Below, one piece after another: positions 24,486 through 33,748 of a stretch of DNA of 64,000 bases. This stretch comes from Lachnospiraceae bacterium (GTDB taxonomy: Bacteria; Bacillota; Clostridia; Lachnospirales; Bianqueaceae), in assembly GCA_022794035.1 (NCBI GenBank), contig JAAWDX010000003.1, positions 186,001 through 250,000 on the forward strand. The letters run 5' to 3'. The notes under the pieces are model-generated. The model was not told where the DNA came from and did no database searches. It worked only from the letters and a program-made list of their open reading frames with translations. Position 1 is the first letter of the stretch; each line of letters starts with the position of its first letter. Position numbers and translations under genes: made by a program.

Positions 24486-24589
24486 ATATATGAAATTCTT
24501 TCAACGACGATTATTATATAATAGCTTCTTAGTACTGTCAAGTCTTAATTTGAAAATCTTGGATAAGAGGGGGTGAGCCAGAGATAGGG

Positions 24590-24800
24590 GATTTTAGAAA
24601 ATGGCGTAAAAATTTCTACCAGAACATGGAGCTGGACACTGTATGGCGGAAAAAATTCCGCCATACAGTGAGGGAGGCATCCGCGCGGATGGTAAAATTC
24701 AGCTATTCTATTAGTTATCAGCCAGATATGGAGGAAAAATTTCAGCTAAATCAGAGATTTTCCCCAAGGCTGGCGGAAGCCGTACCTAGTACATCTGCAT
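24590..24800. repeat. Mosaic inverted repeat, copy 3
   Basis: Contains a perfect 15-bp hairpin CACTGTATGGCGGAA/TTCCGCCATACAGTG (24637-24670) and words AAATTCAGCTA and TTTCAGCTAAA. The 90-codon open frame across it follows repeat sequence and is not supported as a gene. Confidence 0.65.
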
Positions 24801-24842
24801 CGTATTCCGTATCTAGTACATCTGCATCGTACCCCGTACCTG
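24782..24842. repeat. Short direct repeat, two copies
   Basis: CTAGTACATCTGCATCGTA occurs twice, 27 bp apart, flanked by CGTACC/CCGTA variants. Confidence 0.7.
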
Positions 24843-24905
24843 TGCACCTATCCCGCCCACGCCCCGGCACCACACCTGCGTACATCTGTCCTAATTGACC
24901 TCGCC

Positions 24906-25766
24906 TTAGCGCTCGCGGATGATCTGCTGGATTAAGTCTTGACTGATAAAGGGGGCAATAGGTGCAACTGCAGAAAGCCCCTGATTCAGCAATACTTTTT
25001 TCGCAATCGAATCAAGAGTTCGCTGAGAGAGAAATGGAGCAATGGAGGCAACATGGTCTATCCCATTTTTTTCATACTCCTGCTGCGCAATGGCATCGAT
25101 ATAGCCTGAGCTCATAAAGGGGGCGACAGAGGAGAGCGTGCTAATTCCATCTCTCTCATAGGTTTTTTGAGCCAGCTCGTCGATTACATTCTGGGAGAGA
25201 AAGGGAGCGATAGGCGCAACATGATCTATCCCATTCTTTTCATATTCTTGCTGCGCAATGGCATCGATGCGGCCTGAACTTATAAAAGGCGCAACGGAGG
25301 AAAGCGCACAGATACCGTGCTTTTCATAAGCCGCCTGAGCCAGACCATCCATTGTTTCTTCATCAAGATAAGGAAGAAGAGAGGAAAGTTCTGATAAATC
25401 TCCCGAAAACTCTATGGGGGGATCCGTGTGTTCAAAGGCCGTTTTAAATTGATCCGGCTTTAGAACGGGAGCGGCTGTTTCCAGTTCTTGGGGAGAAATT
25501 TGAGCATTTTCCAGATACGCATCGCCTTCCTCAGAAAGTAAGCCGTTTACAAGAGAAGAGGATTCTCCCAGCAGTTCATCAATTGAGACCGAGAGTAAGC
25601 GAGCGACGTCGGGAAGCTTGGCAATATCCGGCATGGAGATGCCTCGCTCCCAATTGCTCACTGCCTGAAAGCTGACGCCAAGCTGGTCAGCAAGCTCAAG
25701 CTGCGTCATATTGCGCGCTTTGCGCGCTGAGGAAATGATTTTGGCTGTGTGCTGCATGTTAAACAT
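24906..25766 (-). CDS. XRE-family regulator with tandem 28-residue repeats
   Basis: 286 residues from ATG 25766 (AAAGGATCG site), shorter than the longest open frame. An HTH_3 domain occupies about residues 5-60 ('MTQLELADQLGVSFQAVSNW'). The C-terminal half is five repeats of 28 residues, '[IL]D.[IL]AQ..YE..GI..[VL]..[IV]APF.S', in an ABAB order: units 2 and 4 are almost identical, as are 1 and 3. The corresponding DNA is also nearly repeated with period 168 bp (for example 25043-25100 and 25211-25268), showing recent duplication. Repeats may form an alpha-solenoid binding surface. Target unknown; it lies divergent to the DUF885 gene. Confidence 0.85.
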   Translation of the reverse strand: MFNMQHTAKIISSARKARNMTQLELADQLGVSFQAVSNWERGISMPDIAKLPDVARLLSVSIDELLGESSSLVNGLLSEEGDAYLENAQISPQELETAAPVLKPDQFKTAFEHTDPPIEFSGDLSELSSLLPYLDEETMDGLAQAAYEKHGICALSSVAPFISSGRIDAIAQQEYEKNGIDHVAPIAPFLSQNVIDELAQKTYERDGISTLSSVAPFMSSGYIDAIAQQEYEKNGIDHVASIAPFLSQRTLDSIAKKVLLNQGLSAVAPIAPFISQDLIQQIIRER

Positions 25767-25939
25767 AAAATCGATCCTTTCTTTGAAATGAAATGTTGTA
25801 GATCCGAATCTGCAGATAGCATAGCACAGATGCGGCGTAAAAGCGATCAAGTGCTTGTTGAGTCGGGGTCAAGTGACAGTTGATTTTGAAAAAATATCAT
25901 GCTATCATAAACGGGTATCAATGTAAAATGGAGGTTACT

Positions 25940-27688
25940 ATGAAAATAAAGCAAAAATGTACGGCAGTGCTGCTTGGGTTGTGCCTGGTCCTTTCGGGGG
26001 CGCTGCTCAGCGGCTGCTCTCCGGAAAAGGAGCAGCAGGCGTTTGATGCGTTTCTGCAGGAGATGTTTGCAGACGAGGTGACAAGCGACACGATCACATT
26101 GCATTACACGCTGGCTGATCCGGAAAAACAGGGGATTACGCCGCCCGAGGTGACGTATGGCGAGGTGGACTTTTCGGAGGAAGGGCTGGCAGAGGCCAAA
26201 AAAGAATTGGAGGACAGTCTGAAGGAGCTGGAGGGCTTTCGCTATCGCCAGCTGACGGATGAGCAGAAGCTAAATTATGATGTGGTCCACGAGCTGATGC
26301 AGACGGAGCTGGCCTTCTATGACCATCCGTTTCTGTATGAGCCATTTGCCTATACCAGCGGCGTGCAGGCCAACCTGCCGATTACGCTTTCGGAATACAA
26401 GCTTTACAATCAGCAGGATGTGGAGGATTATCTGCAGCTGATCGAGCAGATGCCCGCCTATTTTCAGAGCTACTTGGATTTTGAACGGGTCAAATCCGAA
26501 AAGGGTCTTTTCATGGCAAAGGGCTGTGCAGAGGAGGTCATTCGCCAGTGCTCCGACTTTATCGCTACGCCGGAGGAAAACCTGCTGATCGAAACGTTTA
26601 ATGACAGGGTTGCTCAGGTGCCCGGCCTTTCACAGCAGCAGATCGAGGCCTATCAAAAGATGAATTATGACGCAGTACTGTCATATGTCATTCCCACTTA
26701 TGAGGAAGTGATCCGCGTTTTTAAGGAGCTGCAGGGTACCGGTAAAAATGAGCTGGGCCTGAGCCATCTGGAGGGCGGCAAGGAATATTATGAGTATCTT
26801 CTGAAAAGCAACGTGGGCACCAGCAAGACGCCGGAAGAGGTGATTGCGCTGCTGGAGAGCGCCATGGAGGAACGGCTCGGCGAGCTGTATGCGTTTTTCA
26901 TGGAACATCAGGATGTGTATTATGCGTATATAGAAAAGGAAGATATCTATGGCGATCTCGATCCGAAGGAAGCCATCCAGCATTTTCAAGAGGTCTTTTC
27001 CGACCGGTTCCCGGAGATTCCGCCGATCGAATTCAAAGTGAGTCCGGTGCATAAATCATTAGAAGCCAGTGTCAGTCCAGCATTTTATATGACGCCTGCG
27101 ATGGATGATTATCATAATAACTCCATTTACATCAATGGCGGGACGGAGAGCATGGGTTCTCTCTGGGCCACATTTGCACACGAAGGGATCCCCGGCCATA
27201 TGTATCAGTTCGTCTATTTCCTTTCTCAGGAGCCAGAGCCGATCCGGGCGCTGCTGTCCTTTAGCGGTTATCAGGAGGGCTGGGCCACCTATGTGGAGAT
27301 GATGAGCTACGACTATTATGATTTTGAGGATCCGGGCTTTGCCACGCTCGAGAGAATCAACGGCGAGCTCAATCTGCTCGTATCTGCGCGGTTAGAGATC
27401 GGCATCAACTACGAAGGCTGGACGCTCGAGGAGACGCAGACCTATCTGAGCGACAATGGCTACGATGCCTCTGCCGCCGAGGGCGTCATGGAATATGTGA
27501 TTGCCGAGCCCGCCAACTACCAGATGTACTGCACTGGCTGGCTGGAGTTTGAAGAGCTTCGCGGCTATGCTGAGACGGCGCTGCAGGAGCGGTTCGACGA
27601 ATCAGAGTTTCACAAGATCATTTTAGAAGCAGGCCCCTGCCAGTTCGATGTGCTAAAGAGCGTAGTAGAAAATTACGTAAAAGGCTGA
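25940..27688 (+). CDS. DUF885 family lipoprotein, predicted metallopeptidase
   Basis: 582 residues from ATG 25940 (GGAGG 7 bp before). Signal 'AVLLGLCLVLSGALLSGC' with lipobox LSGC, so it is extracytoplasmic and lipid-anchored. The DUF885 zinc-binding motif is 'FAHEGIPGHMYQ' with downstream Glu in 'SGYQEGWATYVEMM', as in family members thought to be M32-like peptidases. Length is standard for DUF885. Monocistronic, closed by a strong terminator. It may scavenge peptides; substrate not determinable. Confidence 0.9.
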   Translation: MKIKQKCTAVLLGLCLVLSGALLSGCSPEKEQQAFDAFLQEMFADEVTSDTITLHYTLADPEKQGITPPEVTYGEVDFSEEGLAEAKKELEDSLKELEGFRYRQLTDEQKLNYDVVHELMQTELAFYDHPFLYEPFAYTSGVQANLPITLSEYKLYNQQDVEDYLQLIEQMPAYFQSYLDFERVKSEKGLFMAKGCAEEVIRQCSDFIATPEENLLIETFNDRVAQVPGLSQQQIEAYQKMNYDAVLSYVIPTYEEVIRVFKELQGTGKNELGLSHLEGGKEYYEYLLKSNVGTSKTPEEVIALLESAMEERLGELYAFFMEHQDVYYAYIEKEDIYGDLDPKEAIQHFQEVFSDRFPEIPPIEFKVSPVHKSLEASVSPAFYMTPAMDDYHNNSIYINGGTESMGSLWATFAHEGIPGHMYQFVYFLSQEPEPIRALLSFSGYQEGWATYVEMMSYDYYDFEDPGFATLERINGELNLLVSARLEIGINYEGWTLEETQTYLSDNGYDASAAEGVMEYVIAEPANYQMYCTGWLEFEELRGYAETALQERFDESEFHKIILEAGPCQFDVLKSVVENYVKG

Positions 27689-27732
27689 GTGCAGAGCGAA
27701 AGCGCAGAGCGCTAAAATTTCATGAATATAGT

Positions 27733-27775
27733 AAAACAGCTTCCTTTCAGGATGACGGAAAGGAAGCTGTTTTTA
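27733..27775. terminator. Bidirectional terminator
   Basis: AAAACAGCTTCCTTT pairs with AAAGGAAGCTGTTTTT around GATGACGG; between convergent genes at 27688 and 27773. Confidence 0.85.
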
Positions 27776-28207
27776 TGCAGGCGGCGCGCTGTATAGATAA
27801 ATAAACCAATAGGAGCCGCCGCTTTCCTGATAAAGCCCTGCCTGCTGAAGGGCATTTAAACTGCTGTCATCAAGCGGTATGACCGAAAGAGTGACTTCGT
27901 CATTTTCCCGCGCAGGCGGGTAGACGCGGTCCTGATAAAGCTGCTCGATCTGTTCTTTGCTCCAGTCGCTTTGCAGGATGATGGTGGCGCTGACGGCACG
28001 GGCAACTTGATCCTCGGAAGCGGAGCTGGAGATAAAGCGCGCACCCTCCGGCATCTCGTGCTCAAAGAGCGGGGCGGCAAAGGCACCGGCAAAGCGTTCG
28101 GATTTTTTGTTGGCGATTGTCTCCGGCAGTACAAAGAGGAGACAGAGAATGACGATGGCAAATAGAGAGCCAAAAATGTAAGGGAATTTCCCCTTGGGTA
28201 GCTGCAT
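27773..28207 (-). CDS. Membrane-anchored hypothetical protein
   Basis: 144 residues: short basic N-terminus, one transmembrane helix (about 9-28, 'YIFGSLFAIVILCLLFVLP'), then an extracytoplasmic domain with 'WSKEQIEQLYQDRVYPP' and 'SYWFIYLYSAPP'. Family not recognised. Good AAAGGAGC ribosome site. It lies directly upstream of no other gene and downstream of tRNA-Ser on the same strand. Confidence 0.65.
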   Translation of the reverse strand: MQLPKGKFPYIFGSLFAIVILCLLFVLPETIANKKSERFAGAFAAPLFEHEMPEGARFISSSASEDQVARAVSATIILQSDWSKEQIEQLYQDRVYPPARENDEVTLSVIPLDDSSLNALQQAGLYQESGGSYWFIYLYSAPPA

Positions 28208-28282
28208 ATGTTGCTCCTTTCGATAAATTTAGGTAAACAAAAAGCCGCCCCGCAATCGTAATGAAAACGAAACGACCTTGAG

Positions 28283-28371
28283 CGGAGAAGAAGAGATTTG
28301 AACTCTTGCGCCGCTATTAACGACCTACTCCCTTTCCAGGGGAGCCCCTTCAGCCACTTGGGTACTTCTCC
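28283..28371 (-). tRNA. tRNA-Ser(GGA)
   Basis: Minus strand: acceptor GGAGAAG/CTTCTCC, anticodon arm CTCCCCTGGAAAGGGAG with anticodon GGA, long variable arm, T-loop GTTCAAATC. Discriminator G. Confidence 0.93.
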
Positions 28372-28423
28372 ATAAAATGTAAGCACTGGCAAGGCGCCTA
28401 CGAAAACAAATATAACGATAAAG

Positions 28424-28509
28424 CGGAAAGGGTGGGATTCGAACCCACGGCCCCTTGCGGAGACACTGGATTTCGAGACCAGCTCCTTCGACCACTCGGA
28501 CACCTCTCC
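28424..28509 (-). tRNA. tRNA-Ser(CGA)
   Basis: Minus strand: acceptor GGAGAGG/CCTTTCC (one G-U), anticodon loop CTCGAAA (anticodon CGA), long variable arm, T-loop GTTCGAATC. It lies in tandem with tRNA-Ser(GGA), 52 bp upstream. Confidence 0.93.
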
Positions 28510-28673
28510 AACAGCGTCATCCACAAACGCGAATTTCATTATATCTGAAAAGAATAGGCCTGTCAAGTTGTTTTTGAAAAATTCTTAAGATTGGTACGCA
28601 GGGTTTGCTTTTCTCATGCAAACTTGCTATAATAAGCACAATTATTGCATATTTCGGCACAAGGAGGCAAAGG

Positions 28674-29303
28674 ATGGAACAGGTACATGTGATGCAGCAT
28701 CCGCTGATTCAGCACAAGATCGGCGTGCTTAGGCGTAAGGAAACGACATCAAAGGATTTTAGGCAGCTGGTGGGAGAGATCGCTATGCTGATGTGCTATG
28801 AAGCGACGCGCTTTTTGCCGCTGACGGATGTGGCGATCGAAACGCCCATCTGTAAAACAACGGTTAAAGAAATCAAAGGAAAGAAAATGGCAGTCGTACC
28901 CATTCTGCGGGCCGGGCTGGGCATGGTGGATGGGCTCCTGACGATCGTTCCCGGTGCAAAGGTAGGACATATCGGGCTGTATCGTGACCCGGAGACGGCG
29001 CTGCCGATCGAATATTACTGCAAGCTGCCAGCTGATTGCAGCGAGCGCGAGGTATTTGTGGTGGATCCGATGCTGGCCACCGGCGGTTCAGCGGCTGCTG
29101 CGATTACGATGCTTAAGGAAAGAGGCATTGAGCACATTCACTTTCTGTGCATTATCGCTGCGCCCGAGGGCGTGGAAAAGCTGACGCAGGAGCATCCGGA
29201 TGTGGATATCTATATCGGCGCGCTCGATGAAAAGCTGAATGATCATAAATACATTGTGCCCGGTCTTGGTGATGCAGGCGACCGCATCTTTGGCACAAAA
29301 TAA
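28674..29303 (+). CDS. upp: Uracil phosphoribosyltransferase
   Basis: 209 residues; converts uracil and PRPP to UMP in pyrimidine salvage. I use ATG 28674, 7 bp after AAGGAGG, because family proteins begin near '[13 protein letters not shown]'. The PRPP loop is '[14 protein letters not shown]', and the uracil-binding C-terminus '[16 protein letters not shown]' is complete. Co-directional with ispD 37 bp downstream. Confidence 0.96.
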   Translation: MEQVHVMQHPLIQHKIGVLRRKETTSKDFRQLVGEIAMLMCYEATRFLPLTDVAIETPICKTTVKEIKGKKMAVVPILRAGLGMVDGLLTIVPGAKVGHIGLYRDPETALPIEYYCKLPADCSEREVFVVDPMLATGGSAAAAITMLKERGIEHIHFLCIIAAPEGVEKLTQEHPDVDIYIGALDEKLNDHKYIVPGLGDAGDRIFGTK

Positions 29304-29340
29304 GAAAAGTAAGAATAGAAAGTAAGGATATAAAGAGAGA

Positions 29341-30063
29341 ATGGAAAAAATATGGGCGGTTGTGCCGGCGGCCGGCATTGGCAAACGCATGGGGATGGCA
29401 GTGAAAAAGCAGTTCATTCGCCTGAAAGGAAAGGAAATTCTGATCCGCACGCTGCAGACGCTGGCCGAGGTGCCGGAGATTGAAGGGATTTTGCTGATGG
29501 TCAGCCGGGATGATCTGGATCTCTGTCAGCACTTGATTCATGATCATCATATTGAAAAGGTAAAGGATATTCTGCCGGGCGGCAGCACAAGGCAGGAGTC
29601 TGTGCTAAAAGGACTCAGCGCAATTCCAAAGGATTGCACGATGGCTGTCATTCACGATGGAGCGCGGCCGCTGGTCACGCGCCAGCAGATCAAGGAGACG
29701 ATTGAGGCAGCCCGAAAGCATGGCGGCGCGCTGCTTGCTGTGCCGGTCAAGGATACGATTAAAGTGGCCAACAAAAAGGGGTTTGCCGTGCAAACGCCGC
29801 CACGGAGCAATCTGTGGAGTGCGCAGACGCCGCAGGCGTTTCGCTATCCAGACATTTTAAATGCACATCGCCATGCGATGGTGATGGGTGATTATGCCTG
29901 TACTGATGACAGCCAAATTGTAGAAAAGTACCTGGATCTGCCGGTGAAGATCGTACAGGGCTCCTATGAAAATATTAAGATCACAACGCCGGAGGACATC
30001 AGCATCGGCGAACGGATTTTAGAAGCGCGCGCAGCGCAAAATGACGGAGGGGCAAAGGCATGA
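29341..30063 (+). CDS. ispD: 2-C-methyl-D-erythritol 4-phosphate cytidylyltransferase
   Basis: 240 residues; third step of the non-mevalonate isoprenoid pathway (MEP + CTP to CDP-ME). Signature 'VPAAGIGKRMGMAVKKQF' (nucleotide-binding loop with Arg and Lys), 'VIHDGARPLV' and 'LWSAQTPQAFRY' are all present, and 'TDDSQIVE' carries the metal-binding Asp. It overlaps the next gene by 4 bp. Confidence 0.96.
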   Translation: MEKIWAVVPAAGIGKRMGMAVKKQFIRLKGKEILIRTLQTLAEVPEIEGILLMVSRDDLDLCQHLIHDHHIEKVKDILPGGSTRQESVLKGLSAIPKDCTMAVIHDGARPLVTRQQIKETIEAARKHGGALLAVPVKDTIKVANKKGFAVQTPPRSNLWSAQTPQAFRYPDILNAHRHAMVMGDYACTDDSQIVEKYLDLPVKIVQGSYENIKITTPEDISIGERILEARAAQNDGGAKA

Positions 30064-31232
30064 CCAGAAAGCTGTATGACGAGGATTCGCATATTCAGAG
30101 CTTTGAAGCGAAGGTTCTTTCTTGTCTGCCGGCGGAAACCGGCTATAAGGTAGTGCTGGATCAGACAGCCTTTTTTGCGGAAGGCGGCGGCCAGCCGGCT
30201 GACCGGGGGATTTTGGATGGACAGACGGTGCACGATGTGCAGGAGGAAGAAGGAGAGGTCTATCATTATATAGAAAATCCCATTGTATGCGGCTCGGTAG
30301 TAAAAGGACAGATTGACTGGGCTTTTCGTTATGATTATATGCAGCAGCATTCCGGAGAGCATATTTTGTCTGGACTGGCCTATGCATGGAAGGGTGTTCA
30401 TAATGTAGGTTTTCATATGAATGAGGCTGTGACAACGATAGATTTTGACGGCGTTTTCAGTGCAGAAGAGCTGGAAGAATTAGAACGGCGTGCCAATCAG
30501 GCGATTTATGAAAACCTGCCGATTACAGTGAGCTATCCCGGGCCAGAGGAGCTTGCCCGGATGGAATACCGCAGCAAAAAGAAACTGACGGGCGCTGTAC
30601 GCATTGTGAAGGTGGCAGATGCGGATTGCTGCGCGTGCTGCGCGCCGCATGTGCGCCGTACCGGAGAAATTGGCCAGATTAAGATTGCCTCAGCCGAGAG
30701 CTATAAGGGAGGCGTGCGCCTGACGATCCTGTGCGGGCAGAGGGCCCTAGTGGATTATGGCGTTAAAAGCCGGCTTTTGAAGGAGCTCGGAGCGGCGCTT
30801 TCGGTGAAGGCGGAGGAGATTGGGAAAGCGGTAGAAAAACAAAATGGCGAAATGGATCGCCTGAAGGAGCAGGTGGCGGCGCTTTCGCAGGAGCTGATCG
30901 AGTGCCGTTTGCAGCAGCCTTTGGAGCAGTCATCGGTCTGTCTGATTGAGAAAAACATGGATGCTGTGGCCGCGCGCAGCTTGGTGAATCAGCTGGCGGC
31001 GAGATTGCCGGGGTATGGCGCTGTGCTGCTGCCAAAGAAAGGGAGCGAGGAGACATATCAATATCTGATCGGCAGCACCAAGAAGGATGTGCGCCCTCTG
31101 GCTAAGGAGCTTGCGCAGCGCTTTGGCGCGAAAGGCGGCGGCAGTGCGCAGATGGTGCAGGGCACGGTTACGGGACGAGCGGAAGCGATTGCAGCTTTTC
31201 TGTGTGAGGCGCACGAGCAGGAGCAGGCTTAG
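30060..31232 (+). CDS. AlaX-type alanyl-tRNA editing protein with DHHA1 domain
   Basis: 390 residues. Free-standing trans-editing factor that hydrolyses Ser-tRNA(Ala) or Gly-tRNA(Ala). The editing site is 'AFFAEGGGQPADRG', zinc ligands lie in 'QQHSGEHILSGL' and 'CCACCAPHVRRTGEIGQI', and the C-terminal DHHA1 domain ends with 'FGAKGGGSAQMVQGTV'. A coiled-coil linker lies near residues 245-275. The ATG overlaps the ispD stop (ATGA). It ends 65 bp inside the convergent DUF4130 gene, an unusual antisense overlap. Confidence 0.92.
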   Translation: MTRKLYDEDSHIQSFEAKVLSCLPAETGYKVVLDQTAFFAEGGGQPADRGILDGQTVHDVQEEEGEVYHYIENPIVCGSVVKGQIDWAFRYDYMQQHSGEHILSGLAYAWKGVHNVGFHMNEAVTTIDFDGVFSAEELEELERRANQAIYENLPITVSYPGPEELARMEYRSKKKLTGAVRIVKVADADCCACCAPHVRRTGEIGQIKIASAESYKGGVRLTILCGQRALVDYGVKSRLLKELGAALSVKAEEIGKAVEKQNGEMDRLKEQVAALSQELIECRLQQPLEQSSVCLIEKNMDAVAARSLVNQLAARLPGYGAVLLPKKGSEETYQYLIGSTKKDVRPLAKELAQRFGAKGGGSAQMVQGTVTGRAEAIAAFLCEAHEQEQA

Positions 31233-32001
31233 CCTCGTAGCGGGCGATGCCGGCGGCGCCAAATTCGGTCATGTATTTCCAGTAGCGCTTCGGCATATGA
31301 TTCATACGACATTTCGGGTTATACCGGGCTTTAATGGCAACCGTATCATAATAGGTCTGCCAAAGAGCCCGGTATTTTTGTTCGGCAGGTGTGGGCGCTT
31401 CGAGAAACAGCTCCTGCAGGGGCATGATCTGCGGATGACCAGGTTGGTAAAAGAGCGCCATGGCATGCGTTTCATCATAGATGAGAAAGGATTCGTGCCT
31501 AAAGCGGTCGCAGAAATGGCTCTGCAGCAGCGGCAGTACAAAATTGTTGGGGTGAATGACGGTGACCAGAAACGAATGGTAGTCAGAAAAGCGGATAAAC
31601 TGCTTGAAAAAATGAGTTTCATTATGAAGCGTCTGCACAGCCTTGGAGAGAACATGCACCGTGTTATCAGTCAGCATATTCAGAACGGCCGGTCCGCGCT
31701 GAAAAGCGAGATGAAGGAAGCGGAGCATATAAAGCTCCTTGCCTGAAAGACAGGTGAGAAAGGCGAACTGGAAAAAGGCCGCCACATCCGGCCCAAGCTT
31801 TTGCGGCAGTGCGCGGGCGACCCGCGCTGCATAAGCCTCATTGGTAGCAATGCGGTGCAGCGGCGTCAGCGAAAGCTGCGCATCTCCTTCTATTTGAATG
31901 TCGACAGGGATTTCTTTGTGCAGAAAGCTTTCAAATACACAGGACAGAAGCCCCTCATAGCTGCCGTCATAGGTGTAAATCAGATTTGGATAATGGATCA
32001 T
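31168..32001 (-). CDS. TIGR03915/DUF4130 family DNA metabolism protein
   Basis: 277 residues from ATG 32001 (AAGGAGGG site); the longer open frame upstream is within the radical SAM gene. 'YTYDGSYEGLLSCVFESF' at the N-terminus and 'ARYNPKCRMNHMPKRYWKYM' at the end are hallmarks of TIGR03915. This family is nearly always paired with the TIGR03916 radical SAM protein, as here with a 4-bp overlap. The role in DNA modification or repair is predicted, not shown. Its 3' end overlaps alaX by 65 bp. Confidence 0.88.
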   Translation of the reverse strand: MIHYPNLIYTYDGSYEGLLSCVFESFLHKEIPVDIQIEGDAQLSLTPLHRIATNEAYAARVARALPQKLGPDVAAFFQFAFLTCLSGKELYMLRFLHLAFQRGPAVLNMLTDNTVHVLSKAVQTLHNETHFFKQFIRFSDYHSFLVTVIHPNNFVLPLLQSHFCDRFRHESFLIYDETHAMALFYQPGHPQIMPLQELFLEAPTPAEQKYRALWQTYYDTVAIKARYNPKCRMNHMPKRYWKYMTEFGAAGIARYEAKPAPARAPHTEKLQSLPLVP

Positions 32002-33311
32002 AAAGCAATGCCCTCCTTGACCAGACTGTGCAGCTCCTGCGCTGAGGGGGCAAATAGAGAAAGCTGCTCGGGCTGCTGCTGCAAAAAGGCATTCATGTGT
32101 TCCACGCCTTGCGTGCTTAGCAGAGAGCGGATGACAGTGTCCTGCTTTAAAGACAGATGTCCGATAGTTTGTCCGCTGCACAAAATAAAGTATTGCGCCC
32201 GCTTGAGGACAACGCCGATTTTTTTAAGTCCTGAAAAATCGATGGGAGCAAGCCGCCGTGCGGCAACAATCCGTTTGGCACTGCGCGGACCGATGCCTGG
32301 CACGCGCAGGAGCGATTCATAGGGTGCGCGATTGATCTCGACTGGAAAATACTGCGGATGTTGCAGTGCCCAGTTGCATTTGGGATCGACTAATGGATTG
32401 AAGCTGGGATGCGCTTCATCGAGCAGTTCATCAGCCTGAAAATGATAAAAGCGCAGCAGCCAGTCGGCCTGATAGAGGCGGTGCTCACGTAGCAAGGGCG
32501 GTTTTGTCGTCAGCGCAGGGAGCAGCGGATTTTCTACCACGGGAGTATAAGCGGAGAAAAAGACGCGCTTGAGCTGATATTTTTGGTATAGACCCTCGGT
32601 TAGCTTTAAAATCTGAAAGTCCGTCTCGGGTGAGGCACCGATGATCATCTGGGTGCTCTGACCGGCTGGGGCGAAATGAGGCGCATGCTGATAGCGGATG
32701 AGATCGGTACGATTGGCCTGATGGGTATCACGGATTAAAGCCATTGGCTTTAAAATGGAAGTTTTAGACTTGTCGGGCGCTAATTGACGCAGGCTTTCCT
32801 GAGAGGGAAGCTCGATATTGCAGCTCATACGGTCGGCCAGAAGGCCGAGCTGGGTGATCAGCTTGGGATCCGCGCCGGGGATTGCCTTGGCATGGATATA
32901 GCCGTTAAAATGATATTCATGGCGTAAGATAGAAAGAGCAGAAATCATGCGTTCGCAGGTATAATTAGGGTCTTTAAGAACACCGGAGCTTAAAAAGAGG
33001 CCCTCGATGTAATTACGCCGGTAGAAGGCGATCGTAAGCTCTGCGAGCTCACGAGGAGTGAAGGCCGTGCGCCTGGTATCGTTGGAGCGCCGGTTGACGC
33101 AGTATTTGCAGTCATAAACGCAGTAATTGGTCATGAGTACCTTGAGTAGGGAAATACAGCGGCCGTCGGCAGAAAAGGAATGACAGATGCCGCAACTGGC
33201 AGCACTGCCAATGCCGCCGGCTGAATTGGAGCGGTCAACACCACTGGAGGTGCAGGCCACATCGTATTTGGCTGCATCGGTAAGAATTTGAAGCTTTTGC
33301 ATGATATCCAT
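31998..33311 (-). CDS. Putative DNA modification/repair radical SAM protein (TIGR03916)
   Basis: 437 residues from ATG 33311 (GAGGAT site). The radical SAM cluster is 'CVYDCKYCVNR' (Cys-x3-Cys-x2-Cys). The C-terminal part has a helix-hairpin-helix DNA-binding motif 'LLRVPGIGPRSAKRIVAARR' followed by a further segment. Probably acts on DNA with its DUF4130 partner. The promoter region carries two copies of a GAAYATTTATTCT word resembling SOS-type operators, so DNA-damage control is plausible. Confidence 0.9.
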   Translation of the reverse strand: MDIMQKLQILTDAAKYDVACTSSGVDRSNSAGGIGSAASCGICHSFSADGRCISLLKVLMTNYCVYDCKYCVNRRSNDTRRTAFTPRELAELTIAFYRRNYIEGLFLSSGVLKDPNYTCERMISALSILRHEYHFNGYIHAKAIPGADPKLITQLGLLADRMSCNIELPSQESLRQLAPDKSKTSILKPMALIRDTHQANRTDLIRYQHAPHFAPAGQSTQMIIGASPETDFQILKLTEGLYQKYQLKRVFFSAYTPVVENPLLPALTTKPPLLREHRLYQADWLLRFYHFQADELLDEAHPSFNPLVDPKCNWALQHPQYFPVEINRAPYESLLRVPGIGPRSAKRIVAARRLAPIDFSGLKKIGVVLKRAQYFILCSGQTIGHLSLKQDTVIRSLLSTQGVEHMNAFLQQQPEQLSLFAPSAQELHSLVKEGIAL

Positions 33312-33342
33312 GGGAAGTATCCTCGGCTTGTTCGTTCTAATA

Positions 33343-33394
33343 AGAATAAATATTCGTATATTTGTATCATACAAGAGAATAAATGTTCTGTCAA
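33343..33394 (-). promoter_or_regulatory. Promoter and repeated operator of the radical SAM operon
   Basis: Minus strand TTGACA (33389-33394), 17-bp spacer, TATGAT (33366-33371). The word AGAACATTTATTCT lies in the spacer (33376-33389), and CGAATATTTATTCT lies at the start site (33343-33356). Both resemble GAAC-N4-GTTC LexA boxes with one or two changes. Confidence 0.6.
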
Positions 33395-33629
33395 GAGGAA
33401 AGGGATGATTTTTTATTTTTTGCGGGCGAGTTAGTTTTGTGGGCGTTATGATGCGCCTATTTTATGCTTTTAGCGGGCATAAACCGTTAAATAGCGCGAC
33501 AGGCCATCTTCGCAAAGGGCATACGCCATCTCAGGGGACGGACTTAAGGAAAAAAAGCTGATTATAAACGGCTTGTTCAATCCAATAATGAAGTTCTTGA
33601 ATTATTTTTGAGAATTTTAAAAAAATTCT
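33395..33629. other. Gene-free stretch
   Basis: No supported gene. Contains only an AT-rich approach to the cspA promoter. Confidence 0.4.
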
Positions 33630-33658
33630 TGACACGTATTCTTTTGTATGATATGGTG
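33630..33658 (+). promoter_or_regulatory. Promoter of cspA
   Basis: TTGACA (33630-33635), 17-bp spacer, TATGGT (33653-33658). It predicts a leader of about 145 nt, typical of cold-shock genes. Confidence 0.7.
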
Positions 33659-33686
33659 TGCATGTGTCAGGTAACATCTTTGTGCT

Positions 33687-33748
33687 CACATATTTTTGTA
33701 AGTCATTTGATGCAGACAGATGATTTACAAAAGTATGTGATTTTTTTC
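33687..33748 (+). terminator. Terminator-like hairpin inside the cspA leader
   Basis: Arms at 33687-33709 and 33717-33739 pair over 23 bp with only G-U wobbles, followed by ATTTTTTT. It lies between the promoter and the ribosome site, so it can act as an attenuator. Confidence 0.6.

Noticed and set aside
24626-24898. 90-codon ORF after tRNA-Gly
   Set aside because: It runs through the mosaic repeat and a direct repeat, has no ribosome site and a repeat-driven composition.
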